Shown: positions 30,314-38,412 of the stretch, one piece after another
How positions within the stretch are numbered: the first letter of the stretch is position 1
How the letters are laid out: each line of letters begins with the position of its first letter
NCBI RefSeq assembly: GCF_000348785.1
Contig: NC_020520.1
Location: forward strand, 186,001 to 250,000
Source of the DNA: Ilumatobacter coccineus YM16-304
Lineage (GTDB): Bacteria > Actinomycetota > Acidimicrobiia > Acidimicrobiales > Ilumatobacteraceae
DNA: 64,000 bases
Reading direction: 5' to 3'
Program-made: the position numbers and the translations under genes
Notes under the pieces: generated by a model
Told to the model about the DNA's origin: nothing
The model's database searches: none
What the model saw: only the letters and a program-made list of their open reading frames with translations

Positions 30314-32863
30314 ATGTCCAACACGGAGACACTCACCCGCTTTCCCCTCGTTCACCTGCCGAGCCCCGTCCTGCCCGGGGCCACGGTCACCATCGCCATC
30401 GCGTCCGACGCCGTTCGAGTCGCGATCGAGGCGGCGCGAGCCGCCGACGGTCGGCTGCTGCTGACCGGCGGTGCCGAGCGCACGCTCGGCGTCATCGCCA
30501 CCGTCCCCAACGTCGGCAACCTGCCGACGGGTGAGCCGGCGGCGATCATCAAGGTCGATCGGCGGGCGCGCATCCTCGCAGTGCACGAGTCCGACTCGAA
30601 CGATCTGGAGCCCACGGCCACGTTCGCCGACGCGGAGTTCCTGATCGATCAGCCGACGAGCGGTCGTGTCGAAGCGGCGACGCGTGAGTTGCGGGCGGCG
30701 CTCGAGCTGATCGCCGAGCTTCGTCGCTCACGTCGTCTTCCCGAGATCCTGCGCACGATCACCGATCCGGGTGCGCTGGCCGACGCGGTCGCGCTGTGGG
30801 CGGAGTTCGGCGACGACGATCGGCTGCGCGTGCTGCAAGCGGTCGACGTGTCGGACCGTGTCGACGCGATCCACTCGTGGGCGCGCAACCACCTCAACGA
30901 GTTGCAGGTCGCCGAGACGATCCGCAACGACGTCAGCGAGGGCATGAACAAGCAGCAGCGCGAGTTCTTGCTTCGTCAGCAGCTCAACTCGATCCGCAAG
31001 GAGCTCGGCGAGGGCGACGACGATGTCGTCGGCGAATACCGCGCCAAGCTCGACGAGCTCGATGCGCCCGACGTGGTGAAGAACTTCGTCGCGAAAGAAC
31101 TCGATCGGTTCGAGCGGATGAACGAGCAGTCGCCGGAGCACTCGTGGGTGCGGACGTGGCTCGACCGGATCTTCGAGATGCCGTGGGGTGAGCGGAGCGA
31201 CGACGAACTCGACCTGGCGAAGGCGCAGGAGATTCTCGACGCCGATCACTACGGCCTCGATGACGTGAAGGAACGCATCATCGAGTTCCTCGCCGCCCGC
31301 AAACTCCGCCACGACCGTGGCCTCGACCGCTGGCGCGGAACGAACGGAGCAAAGCGAGGAAACGAAGAGGCGAGTGAGCAAACCAGCGATGACGTCGCGC
31401 CGGGCGCCGGGAGCGCCAGCGACCAAGCCTCGGGTCACGGCCGTCCAGATTCGGATGGCAGTAGCCCGACGTCAGGCCGTGACGATCATGACGGCGCCAG
31501 CGACCAAGCCTCGGGTCACGGCCGTCCAGATTCGGGTGGCAGCAGCAAGCCGTCAGGCCGTGACAATCAACGCGGCGAGGGCAATGTCATCACGCTGGTC
31601 GGGCCTCCCGGTGTGGGCAAGACATCGCTCGGTGAGTCGATCGCTCGGGCGATGGGTCGCGAGTTCGTGCGTGTCGCGCTCGGTGGTGTTCGTGACGAAG
31701 CGGAGATCCGCGGGCACCGTCGTACCTACGTCGGGTCGCAGCCGGGTCGTATCGTCCGGGCGCTGCAGGAGGCCGGCACCATGAATCCGGTCATCCTGCT
31801 CGACGAGGTCGACAAGCTCACCGCGGGTGGATGGTCGGGAGATCCGACTGCCGCTCTGCTCGAAGTGCTCGACCCGGCCCAGAACCACACCTTCCGTGAC
31901 CACTACCTCGAGGTCGATCTCGACCTGTCGGAGGTGGTGTTCATCGCGACGGCCAACGTCGCCGACACCATTCCGGCGCCGCTGCTCGACCGCATGGATC
32001 TCGTGCAGCTCGACGGCTACACCGAGGCCGAGAAGCTGTACATCGCCAACCGGTACCTGTTGCCTCGTCAGATCGAGCGGGCGGGTCTGACCGAGGGCGA
32101 GTTGGTCGTCGACGACGAGCTCATCGGCTCGGTGATCCGTGGCTACACGCGAGAGGCCGGCGTTCGTTCACTCGAACGAGAGCTCGGGCGACTCGTCCGC
32201 AAGGTCACCTCGAAGGTCGCCACGGGCACCGAGACGCCGGTCGAGATCGACAACGAGCATCTGAGCGACTGGCTCGGCCGGCCGAAGGTCGACGATGAGA
32301 TCCCGGAGCGCACCTCCGAGCCGGGCATCGCCACCGGTCTCGCGGTCACCGGTGTCGGCGGCGACGTGCTGTTCATCGAGACGACCGCGTTCCCGACCGG
32401 AGCCGACGCCGAACCCGGCCTCACCCTCACCGGTCAGCTCGGCGACGTCATGAAGGAGTCGGCACAGATCGCGCTCAACTACGTCCGTAGCCACGCCACC
32501 GAGCTGGGCCTCGACGACGACGCGTTGCGCCGTCGGTTCCACATCCACGTCCCGGCGGGAGCGGTGCCGAAGGACGGCCCGTCGGCGGGCATCACGATGA
32601 CGACGGCGCTCGTCTCGCTGCTCACCGATCGGTCGGTCAAGTCGACGGTCGGGATGACCGGCGAGATCACGTTGCAGGGCCAGGTCCTGCCGATCGGCGG
32701 CGTGAAGCAGAAGGTGCTGGCCGCGCACCGGATGGGCCTCACCGAAGTCGTGTTGCCCAAGCGCAACGGTCCCGACATCGACGATGTGCCCGAGTCGGTG
32801 CGCAACGAGATGACCTTCCATCTCGCATCGACCTACGACGAGGTCTTGGCCGCCGCGTTCTGA
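30314..32863 (+). CDS. lon: ATP-dependent protease Lon
   Basis: An 849-residue Lon (La) protease. The N-terminal substrate domain (FPLVHLPSPVLPGATVTIAI) is followed by a long helix with MNKQQREFLLRQQLNSIRKEL, an AAA+ module with GPPGVGKTS at about residue 430 and ILLDEVDKL, and a C-terminal protease domain with the catalytic Ser in PKDGPSAGIT (about 757) and Lys in GGVKQKVL (about 800). A Gly/Ser/Asp-rich insertion of some 85 residues (about 340-426) before the P-loop is not part of the usual enzyme and holds an 81-bp duplication. It degrades damaged proteins; a HAIR site suggests heat induction. Confidence 0.96.
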   Translation: MSNTETLTRFPLVHLPSPVLPGATVTIAIASDAVRVAIEAARAADGRLLLTGGAERTLGVIATVPNVGNLPTGEPAAIIKVDRRARILAVHESDSNDLEPTATFADAEFLIDQPTSGRVEAATRELRAALELIAELRRSRRLPEILRTITDPGALADAVALWAEFGDDDRLRVLQAVDVSDRVDAIHSWARNHLNELQVAETIRNDVSEGMNKQQREFLLRQQLNSIRKELGEGDDDVVGEYRAKLDELDAPDVVKNFVAKELDRFERMNEQSPEHSWVRTWLDRIFEMPWGERSDDELDLAKAQEILDADHYGLDDVKERIIEFLAARKLRHDRGLDRWRGTNGAKRGNEEASEQTSDDVAPGAGSASDQASGHGRPDSDGSSPTSGRDDHDGASDQASGHGRPDSGGSSKPSGRDNQRGEGNVITLVGPPGVGKTSLGESIARAMGREFVRVALGGVRDEAEIRGHRRTYVGSQPGRIVRALQEAGTMNPVILLDEVDKLTAGGWSGDPTAALLEVLDPAQNHTFRDHYLEVDLDLSEVVFIATANVADTIPAPLLDRMDLVQLDGYTEAEKLYIANRYLLPRQIERAGLTEGELVVDDELIGSVIRGYTREAGVRSLERELGRLVRKVTSKVATGTETPVEIDNEHLSDWLGRPKVDDEIPERTSEPGIATGLAVTGVGGDVLFIETTAFPTGADAEPGLTLTGQLGDVMKESAQIALNYVRSHATELGLDDDALRRRFHIHVPAGAVPKDGPSAGITMTTALVSLLTDRSVKSTVGMTGEITLQGQVLPIGGVKQKVLAAHRMGLTEVVLPKRNGPDIDDVPESVRNEMTFHLASTYDEVLAAAF
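31413..31574 (+). repeat. In-frame 81-bp direct repeat inside lon
   Basis: Two copies (from 31413 and 31494) encode ASDQASGHGRPDS followed by Gly/Ser and SGRD. Each is 27 codons, so the frame is kept. Copies differ at a few bases. The high Gly/Ser/Asp content suggests a flexible linker between the helical domain and the ATPase. Confidence 0.85.
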
Positions 32864-32874
32864 CCCCGAATCCC

Positions 32875-32917
32875 CCAACCTGGTTACATCGCTCCGGGAG
32901 CGATGTAACCAGGTTGG
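32875..32917. repeat. 43-bp perfect palindrome after lon
   Basis: Twenty-one-base arms starting CCAACCTGGTTACATCG are exact inverse complements around a single G (32896). It starts 12 bp after the lon stop. The outer ten or so bases are the same as in the palindrome inside putA, but the inner part differs. Confidence 0.9.
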
Positions 32918-32966
32918 CCGGGGACCGTCCCTCGGTTCGGTCAGAGGCACCTCATAGGCTCTTGGG

Positions 32967-34208
32967 ATGAGCTCCCCCGGTTCACATCTGTCCGGAGTGT
33001 GGTCGAAGGTCACCGATCTGCAGATCGAACGCGGCATCGGTTGCCGCGTCGTCGACACGAACGGCAACGAGTACCTCGACTTCACGTCCGGCATCGCAGC
33101 GGCGTCGACCGGCCACGCCCATCCGAAGGTCGTGCAGGCGATCTCCGAGCAGGCTGCCAAGATCGTGCACGCCCAGATCAACGTGTACCGCCACGACCTG
33201 CTCGATCCGTTGGCGACGAAGCTCGCCGAGATCACCCCCGACGGCCTCGACACCTTCTATTTCGACTCGTCGAGCGACGCGGTGCTCGAGGCGGCCGTCA
33301 AGCTCGCGAAGCACGCGACGGGCCGTCGCAACGTGGTGGTGTTCGACGGGGCCTTCCACGGCCGCACCCACTACACGATGGCGATGTCGAGCAGCCGGGC
33401 GATCGATCGTGAGGGATACGGACCGCTGCCGGCCGGCGTGTTGATCGCGCCGTTCCCCGATCCGCACGCTTCCGACCAGGAGGCCGAGGTCTCGCGGGCG
33501 CTCCGTGCACTCGACCGCATCTTCGCCACCCAGACCCCGGCCAGTGAGGTCGCTGCGATGGTCATCGAGCCCGTCATCGGCGAGCGCGGCTACATCCCCA
33601 CGCCGAAGGTGTTCATCGAAGGGCTGGCTGAACGGTGCGCCGCCAACGGCATCCTGTTCGTCGCCGACGAGACGCAGAGCGGATTCGGACGCACCGGTCG
33701 CATGTTCGCGATCGAATCGCTCGGTGTCGTCCCCGACATCCTCTGCATGGCGAAGGGCATCGCGTCGGGCTTCCCGTTCGCGGCGTTCGGCACTCGGCGC
33801 GAACTCGACGACCAGTGGCGAACCGGCAGCCACAGCGGGTCGTCCAACGGCAACCCGCTCGGGTGTGCCGCTGCGCTCGCCACGATCGAAGTGCTCACCG
33901 AGCCGGGATTCCTCGACAACGTCAAGTCACGCGGTGACCAGCTCATCGATGCGCTCCGCGATCTGCAGCAACTCGACCAGGCACTCCTCCACGTGCGAGG
34001 ACGCGGCCTGATGGTGGCGACGGAGTTCGACACCGCCGAACGAGCGCAGGCCATCGTCGAGCACTGCCTCACCGAGAACAAGCTGATCCTGATGACCGCC
34101 GGCACGCGCAATCGGACGATCCGTTGGATCCCGCCGCTCATCGCCACGTCCGACGACATCAACGAAGCGGTGTCGGCGTTCGCGTCGGCCATCCGCGCCA
34201 CGGGCTGA
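32967..34208 (+). CDS. Class III aminotransferase (4-aminobutyrate/ornithine type)
   Basis: A 413-residue PLP enzyme. Features are the N-terminal GCRVVDTNGNEYLDFTSGIA, GHAHPKV, the PLP-phosphate region DSSSDAVLEAAVKLA, FDGAFHGRTH, and VADETQSGFGRTG carrying the cofactor Asp. The Schiff-base Lys is in CMAKGIASGFP, and GSHSGSSNGNPLGCAAA follows. The layout matches GabT/ArgD-like enzymes that transfer the terminal amino group of GABA, ornithine or related omega-amino acids. It is followed by a MarR gene 41 bp downstream. The substrate is not settled by sequence alone. Confidence 0.9.
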   Translation: MSSPGSHLSGVWSKVTDLQIERGIGCRVVDTNGNEYLDFTSGIAAASTGHAHPKVVQAISEQAAKIVHAQINVYRHDLLDPLATKLAEITPDGLDTFYFDSSSDAVLEAAVKLAKHATGRRNVVVFDGAFHGRTHYTMAMSSSRAIDREGYGPLPAGVLIAPFPDPHASDQEAEVSRALRALDRIFATQTPASEVAAMVIEPVIGERGYIPTPKVFIEGLAERCAANGILFVADETQSGFGRTGRMFAIESLGVVPDILCMAKGIASGFPFAAFGTRRELDDQWRTGSHSGSSNGNPLGCAAALATIEVLTEPGFLDNVKSRGDQLIDALRDLQQLDQALLHVRGRGLMVATEFDTAERAQAIVEHCLTENKLILMTAGTRNRTIRWIPPLIATSDDINEAVSAFASAIRATG

Positions 34209-34249
34209 CCGGACGAGCGGCGAGCGCTGGCGCCTGGAGCTGATCGATC

Positions 34250-34720
34250 ATGGCCCGTCTCGACGGACACCGCATCGAAGCCTGGCGCGAGCTGCAGACG
34301 CTGACGAGCCAGATCGAGCGAGCGATCGACGACGCCCTGCGCGCCGATTGGGACATTCCGCTCGGCTGGTACGACGTCCTCGGGTCGCTGCAACGGGCGG
34401 GTGGTTCGGCCCGTCCGCAAGCGGTCGCCGACGACCTCCGCCTTCCCCCGTCGAGCCTGAGCCGCCGGATGGACCGTCTGGAAGAAGAAGGCTGGATCGC
34501 TCGGACCCGCGCCGATCGTGACGACCGCCGAGCGATCGAGATCGAGCTGACCCGTACGGGCCGTCGCCTCTGGCGGGAGATGAGCGTGACGTACCGGCGC
34601 GCGGTCCAGGCGAACTTCGCCGTGCACCTCGACGACGACGAGATCGCGTCGGTACACCACCTGCTCGGCTTGCTGGCACCGTTGCACACCCCCGATCGGT
34701 CCGAGCCCGTCGACGACTGA
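34250..34720 (+). CDS. MarR family transcriptional regulator
   Basis: A 156-residue winged-helix protein. The recognition region QAVADDLRLPPSSLSRRMDRLEEEGWIARTRADRDDRRAIEIELTRTGR includes the MarR wing 'r..dDRR...v.lT..G'. The flanking helices form the dimer interface. It lies between an aminotransferase and a thiolase in the same direction and may control one of them. No operator was identified with confidence. Confidence 0.92.
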   Translation: MARLDGHRIEAWRELQTLTSQIERAIDDALRADWDIPLGWYDVLGSLQRAGGSARPQAVADDLRLPPSSLSRRMDRLEEEGWIARTRADRDDRRAIEIELTRTGRRLWREMSVTYRRAVQANFAVHLDDDEIASVHHLLGLLAPLHTPDRSEPVDD

Positions 34721-34846
34721 CGCCCAACAGCCGTCGGCGTGGGCGAGGTTCTGCTCCCACGGTTTGGGCAGACGGGGTGCGCTCGTCAAGACTGACGGAT
34801 GGATCGACGTGGGGGCGCCGATCCGGACCGATTGGATCGAAGGAAG

Positions 34847-36049
34847 ATGCCGACTCACCAGCGCTCGATGCGCGACGCCGTCATTGTCGACGCCGTACGA
34901 ACACCCTTCGGGGCGCGAGACGGATCGCTCTCGCATTGGCATCCGGTCGATCTCGTCGCGGAGACCATGGTCGCGCTCGTCGACCGGACGGGCATCGACC
35001 CCGAGATCATCGACGACGTCATCCTCGGCTGTGTGATGCAGGTCGGCGAGCAGTCGATCAACATCGCCCGCAACGCCATCCTCGCCGCCGAATGGCCCGA
35101 GCACATCCCGGGCACGACGGTCGATCGTCAGTGCGGTTCGAGTCAGCAGGCACTCCACTTCGCCGCCCAGGGCGTGATGGCCGGCGCCTACGACGTCGTG
35201 GTCGCCGGTGGGGTGGAGGCGATGACGCGCATCCCGATGGGGGCGACGACGGCCGACGGAAAGTACGGCTTCCCCTTCGGCCCGTCGGTCAGCGCGCGGT
35301 ACGCCGACCGAGGTGGTCTCGTGTCGCAGGGCATCGCGGCCGAGTTGATCGCCGACGAATGGGGCTTCAGTCGCCGCGACCTCGACGAGTACGGCCTGCG
35401 CAGTCAGCAGCTCGCACGACAGGCGTCGGAAGAAGGCCGGTTCGAGAACGAGATCATCTCGGTGTCGGGCGCCGACGGCGGCGCCGTGCTCCGTGACGGC
35501 GGTCTGCGCGACACGTCGCTCGACGAACTGTCACGCCTCAAGCCCTCGTTTCGGTCGGAGGCCGAAGGCGGTCGGATGACCGCCGGCAACTCGTCGCAGA
35601 TCACCGACGGTGCCGCCTCGGTCTTGGTCATGTCGGCCGATCGCGCCGACGAACTCGGGCTCACGGCGCGTGCCCGGATCGTCGACTTCGCGGTGGTCGG
35701 CGACGACCCGCGGCTCATGCTCACCGCGAACATCCCGGCGACGCGACGCGTGCTCGAACGCTCGGGTCTCACACTCGACGACATCGACCTGTTCGAGGTC
35801 AACGAAGCGTTTGCCTCCGCGGTGCTCGTCTGGCTGCGCGAACTCGGTGGCGACGACCCCGACCTGATCGACCGCGTCAACGTCAACGGTGGGGCCATCG
35901 CGCTCGGACACCCGCTCGGAGCGTCGGGCGCTCGACTCACCTCCACACTGCTCAACGAACTCGAACGCACCGGTGGGCGCTACGGCCTCCAAGTCATGTG
36001 CGAAGGCGGCGGCATGGCCAACGCCCTCATCATCGAACGCCTGGCCTGA
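34847..36049 (+). CDS. Acetyl-CoA acetyltransferase (thiolase)
   Basis: A 400-residue thiolase. Motifs are the nucleophilic Cys in VDRQCGSSQQAL (about residue 95), GGVEAMTRIPMG, FEVNEAF, VNVNGGAIALGHPLGASGARL with the catalytic His, and the C-terminal MCEGGGMANALIIERL. In the last motif Cys is followed by Glu, typical of the degradative/biosynthetic type. ATG 34847 follows AAGGAAG closely; ATG 34868 (MRDAVIVDAVRTP) is the start that best fits related proteins. The gene ends inside the second copy of the 109-nt hairpin element, like the thiolase at 11867. Confidence 0.92.
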   Translation: MPTHQRSMRDAVIVDAVRTPFGARDGSLSHWHPVDLVAETMVALVDRTGIDPEIIDDVILGCVMQVGEQSINIARNAILAAEWPEHIPGTTVDRQCGSSQQALHFAAQGVMAGAYDVVVAGGVEAMTRIPMGATTADGKYGFPFGPSVSARYADRGGLVSQGIAAELIADEWGFSRRDLDEYGLRSQQLARQASEEGRFENEIISVSGADGGAVLRDGGLRDTSLDELSRLKPSFRSEAEGGRMTAGNSSQITDGAASVLVMSADRADELGLTARARIVDFAVVGDDPRLMLTANIPATRRVLERSGLTLDDIDLFEVNEAFASAVLVWLRELGGDDPDLIDRVNVNGGAIALGHPLGASGARLTSTLLNELERTGGRYGLQVMCEGGGMANALIIERLA

Positions 36050-36154
36050 GCGGCGCCAGATCTCCTTCTCGCTGCGTTCCGTGAGCTCGTCGTGTACGGC
36101 CAGTACTCCTCCTCGCGATGCGCCTTGCGGGAAGAAGATCTGAACACCGCTCAG
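36046..36154. repeat. 109-nt hairpin element fused to the thiolase stop codon, copy 2
   Basis: Starts CTGAGCGG over the stop codon and ends CCGCTCAG. It has the same length and aligns without gaps to copy 1. Stems include CAGATCT/AGATCTG and CTTCTCGC paired with GCGGGAAG. The G to T change in the left arm, relative to copy 1, is matched by C to A in the right arm. It is followed by CAAGCTGAC, close to the CGAGCTGAC after copy 1. Confidence 0.8.
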
Positions 36155-36250
36155 CAAGCTGACGTCAGAATCCGGGTTCGTTGCCGCAGCGTCTGCATGG
36201 CGGCATCGCCGTGGGGCGATCGGGGGGAAGGGCGGCGGTACGCTGCGGTC

Positions 36251-36517
36251 ATGCCTGCTGCTTCGACCGTTCTCTGGGTTGGCTGCGGGCTGCTTTTCGG
36301 CGTCGTTCTGTGGAAAAGTGGAATCGGGATGCTACGGAGCATGACACAACTTCCTCCCGAGCCTCCGCCGACCGGTGAGCTCCGCAAGGTCAAGCGCAAT
36401 TATCGCTGTGACGTATGTGGCGTAGAGCTCAGAATGACCATGGCCCCCGACGAGGACCCACCGCCGCCGAAGCACTGCCTCGAGGAAATGACCGAAGTCG
36501 CGCCGCTCTACGACTGA
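36251..36517 (+). CDS. Small membrane-anchored protein with Cys-rich motif
   Basis: An 88-residue protein. A single hydrophobic helix (TVLWVGCGLLFGVVLW) at the N-terminus is followed by a Pro-rich stretch and a metal-binding-like segment: YRCDVCGVELRMTM, with C-x2-C, and PPPPKHCLEEM with a further His-Cys. This resembles a small zinc ribbon tethered to the membrane. The stop is directly followed by an inverted pair of DnaA boxes that may also serve as its terminator. The function is unknown. Confidence 0.65.
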   Translation: MPAASTVLWVGCGLLFGVVLWKSGIGMLRSMTQLPPEPPPTGELRKVKRNYRCDVCGVELRMTMAPDEDPPPPKHCLEEMTEVAPLYD

Positions 36518-36518
36518 G

Positions 36519-36540
36519 TTGTCCACAGGAGTGTGGACAA
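36519..36540. promoter_or_regulatory. Inverted pair of DnaA boxes / hairpin
   Basis: TTGTCCACA and TGTGGACAA, the actinobacterial DnaA-box sequence, face each other across GGAG. The position next to crgA is compatible with the neighbourhood of the origin. The same sequence is a 9-bp hairpin right after the preceding gene, so a terminator role is equally possible. Confidence 0.45.
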
Positions 36541-36622
36541 GGAAGCGCGAGTGAGAACTCGGTGAACAGGGGTTTCCCACAGAGTGGGAGATCGTGTGCT
36601 CAACGAGTGAGCGAGCGGGAAA

Positions 36623-36937
36623 TCATTCCCACTTCGTGGCGGCCCACAGGCCACCGAGAATCGCCACGAGCCCGATCAGCGTGGGGATGTTCGACCCGGT
36701 CCAGATGAGGTACCGAGCCATGATCATCAAGCCGCCGCCGACGAGCAGCGCGACCATGATGATCGGGATCCAGTTCGGCGGGATCAGCTGCCGACGGGAG
36801 GTCTTCGGGGTGTAGCGCGATGACGCCGCGACCGCAGGTGCGTCGTCGGACTTGGGCGCGGTCACGCGGCTGTTGCCGGGCTGCGTCCCCTTCGGGGTGA
36901 CTCGTCCGCCACCGGTCTTTCGCTTCGGGGGTGCCAT
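36623..36937 (-). CDS. crgA: Cell division protein CrgA
   Basis: A 104-residue protein with a basic cytoplasmic N-terminus (MAPPKRKTGGGRVTPKGTQP), a Ser/Ala linker, then PPNWIPIIMVALLVGGGLMIMA and GSNIPTLIGLVAILGGLWAATKWE, which give two transmembrane helices. This is the size and topology of CrgA, which recruits FtsI/PBPB and other divisome parts at septa. The neighbourhood (pabA/trpG, pknB cluster) matches its position in mycobacteria. Confidence 0.88.
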   Translation of the reverse strand: MAPPKRKTGGGRVTPKGTQPGNSRVTAPKSDDAPAVAASSRYTPKTSRRQLIPPNWIPIIMVALLVGGGLMIMARYLIWTGSNIPTLIGLVAILGGLWAATKWE

Positions 36938-37084
36938 CAGTCAGGCATCGTAGCCCAAAGCATCACGAACCAGAGACTGTCGCTCGATCGCGGCCCGAGC
37001 CGGACGACGCGATGCCGCCAGCGCGTCGCGCCGAATCCGCGAATCGCTCGCGACGCGGCGGCCGACATCAGGCAGACTTGCCCG

Positions 37085-37675
37085 ATGCGCGTGCTCGTCA
37101 TCGACTCCTACGACAGCTTCGTCTACAACCTCGTCCAGTACCTCGGCGAACTCGGAGCGGAGCCGATCGTGGTGCGTAACGACGAGGTCACCGTCGACGA
37201 AGCCCTCGCGATGGCCCCCGATGGTGTGCTCCTGTCACCCGGGCCGGGGCGACCCGAGACGAGCGGCATCATCTGCGATGCCATCGGCGCGTTCGCCGCG
37301 AACGGCACACCGGTGCTCGGCGTGTGCCTCGGACATCAGGCGATCGGTCACGTGTACGGAGCCGACGTCGTCGGTGCGCCCGAGTTGATGCACGGCAAGA
37401 CCTCGCAGATCGAGCACGGCGACGTCGGTGTGTTCGCTGGACTTCCGTCGCCGCTGACGGCCACGCGGTACCACTCGCTCACGCTCGCACCCGACTCGAT
37501 CCCCGACGTCCTCGAAGTGACGGCACGCAGTCACGACGGCGTCATCATGGGCGTGCGACATCGCGACCTCGACGTCGAGGGTGTGCAGTTCCACCCGGAG
37601 AGCATTCTCACCGCCGCCGGACACGACCTGCTGCGCACCTGGCTGACGCGCCTCGGCTCCAACGCACCGGCCTGA
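37085..37675 (+). CDS. Anthranilate/aminodeoxychorismate synthase glutamine amidotransferase
   Basis: A 196-residue class I glutamine amidotransferase subunit. Start VLVIDSYDSFVYNLVQYLG, oxyanion/loop LLSPGPGRPETSG, nucleophile Cys in PVLGVCLGHQAIG, and the His-Glu pair in GVQFHPESILT. It supplies ammonia to TrpE or PabB for tryptophan or folate synthesis; sequence does not separate the two, and the partner is not in the window. In mycobacteria the equivalent (trpG/pabA) sits between crgA and pknB, as here. Confidence 0.92.
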   Translation: MRVLVIDSYDSFVYNLVQYLGELGAEPIVVRNDEVTVDEALAMAPDGVLLSPGPGRPETSGIICDAIGAFAANGTPVLGVCLGHQAIGHVYGADVVGAPELMHGKTSQIEHGDVGVFAGLPSPLTATRYHSLTLAPDSIPDVLEVTARSHDGVIMGVRHRDLDVEGVQFHPESILTAAGHDLLRTWLTRLGSNAPA

Positions 37676-37752
37676 CCGGCACGCTCTGACCGTCACGCCC
37701 ACCGGCACGCTCTGGTCGTCACGCTGCGGTCGGTGGCGTCTGGGCCGTGGGC

Positions 37753-38412
37753 TCAGCGGTCGCCGAGGTAGTGCAGCACGGCGAGGACGCGCTTGTGGGC
37801 GTGCTCTTCGTGAGCGAGGTCGAGCTTGGTGAACACGTTGGTGATGTGCTTCTCGATGGCGCCCAGCGACACCACCAACCGCTCGGCGATGCCGGAGTTC
37901 GACAGCCCTTCGGCCATGAGCCCGAGCACTTCGAGTTCGCGCGGTGTCAACCGGTCGAGTTCTTCGTGGCGTCCGGATCGCCCCAGCAGTTGACGAACCA
38001 CATCGGCGTCGACCGCGCTCCCGCCTCCAGCGACGCGGCGAACGGCGACGATGAAGTCCTCGACGTCGACGACGCGATCCTTGAGCAGATAGCCGACGCC
38101 CGTGGTGTCGCCGGTGAGGAGGTCGGCCGCGTACCGCTCCTCGACGTACTGCGACAGCACGAGTACGGCGACCTTCGGGTGTTGGGCTCTGATCGCGAGC
38201 GCCGCCCGGATGCCTTCGTCGGTGTGCGTGGGCGGCATGCGCACGTCGACGAGGGCGATGTCGGGAGCGTGCTCGGTCACCGCGTCGAGGAGGTCGCTCG
38301 CGTTGCCCACGGCGGCGACCACGTCGATGTCGCCGTCGCCGAGCAATCGCACGACGCCGTCGCGCAGGAGCACCGAGTCGTCGGCGACGACAGCGCGGAT
38401 GGGGTCGGTCAT
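37753..38412 (-). CDS. NarL/LuxR-type response regulator
   Basis: A 219-residue regulator. The receiver domain spans about residues 1-120, with VVADDSVLLRDG (acidic pair) and phospho-acceptor Asp in IALVDVRMPP; the Thr and Lys switch residues lie in VLSQY and LLKDR. A LuxR helix-turn-helix follows, LTPRELEVLGLMAEGLSNSGIAERL. Its ATG overlaps the stop of the histidine kinase gene (ATGA), so the pair is co-translated. It ends the four-gene ABC/two-component operon and probably controls it. Confidence 0.95.
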   Translation of the reverse strand: MTDPIRAVVADDSVLLRDGVVRLLGDGDIDVVAAVGNASDLLDAVTEHAPDIALVDVRMPPTHTDEGIRAALAIRAQHPKVAVLVLSQYVEERYAADLLTGDTTGVGYLLKDRVVDVEDFIVAVRRVAGGGSAVDADVVRQLLGRSGRHEELDRLTPRELEVLGLMAEGLSNSGIAERLVVSLGAIEKHITNVFTKLDLAHEEHAHKRVLAVLHYLGDR

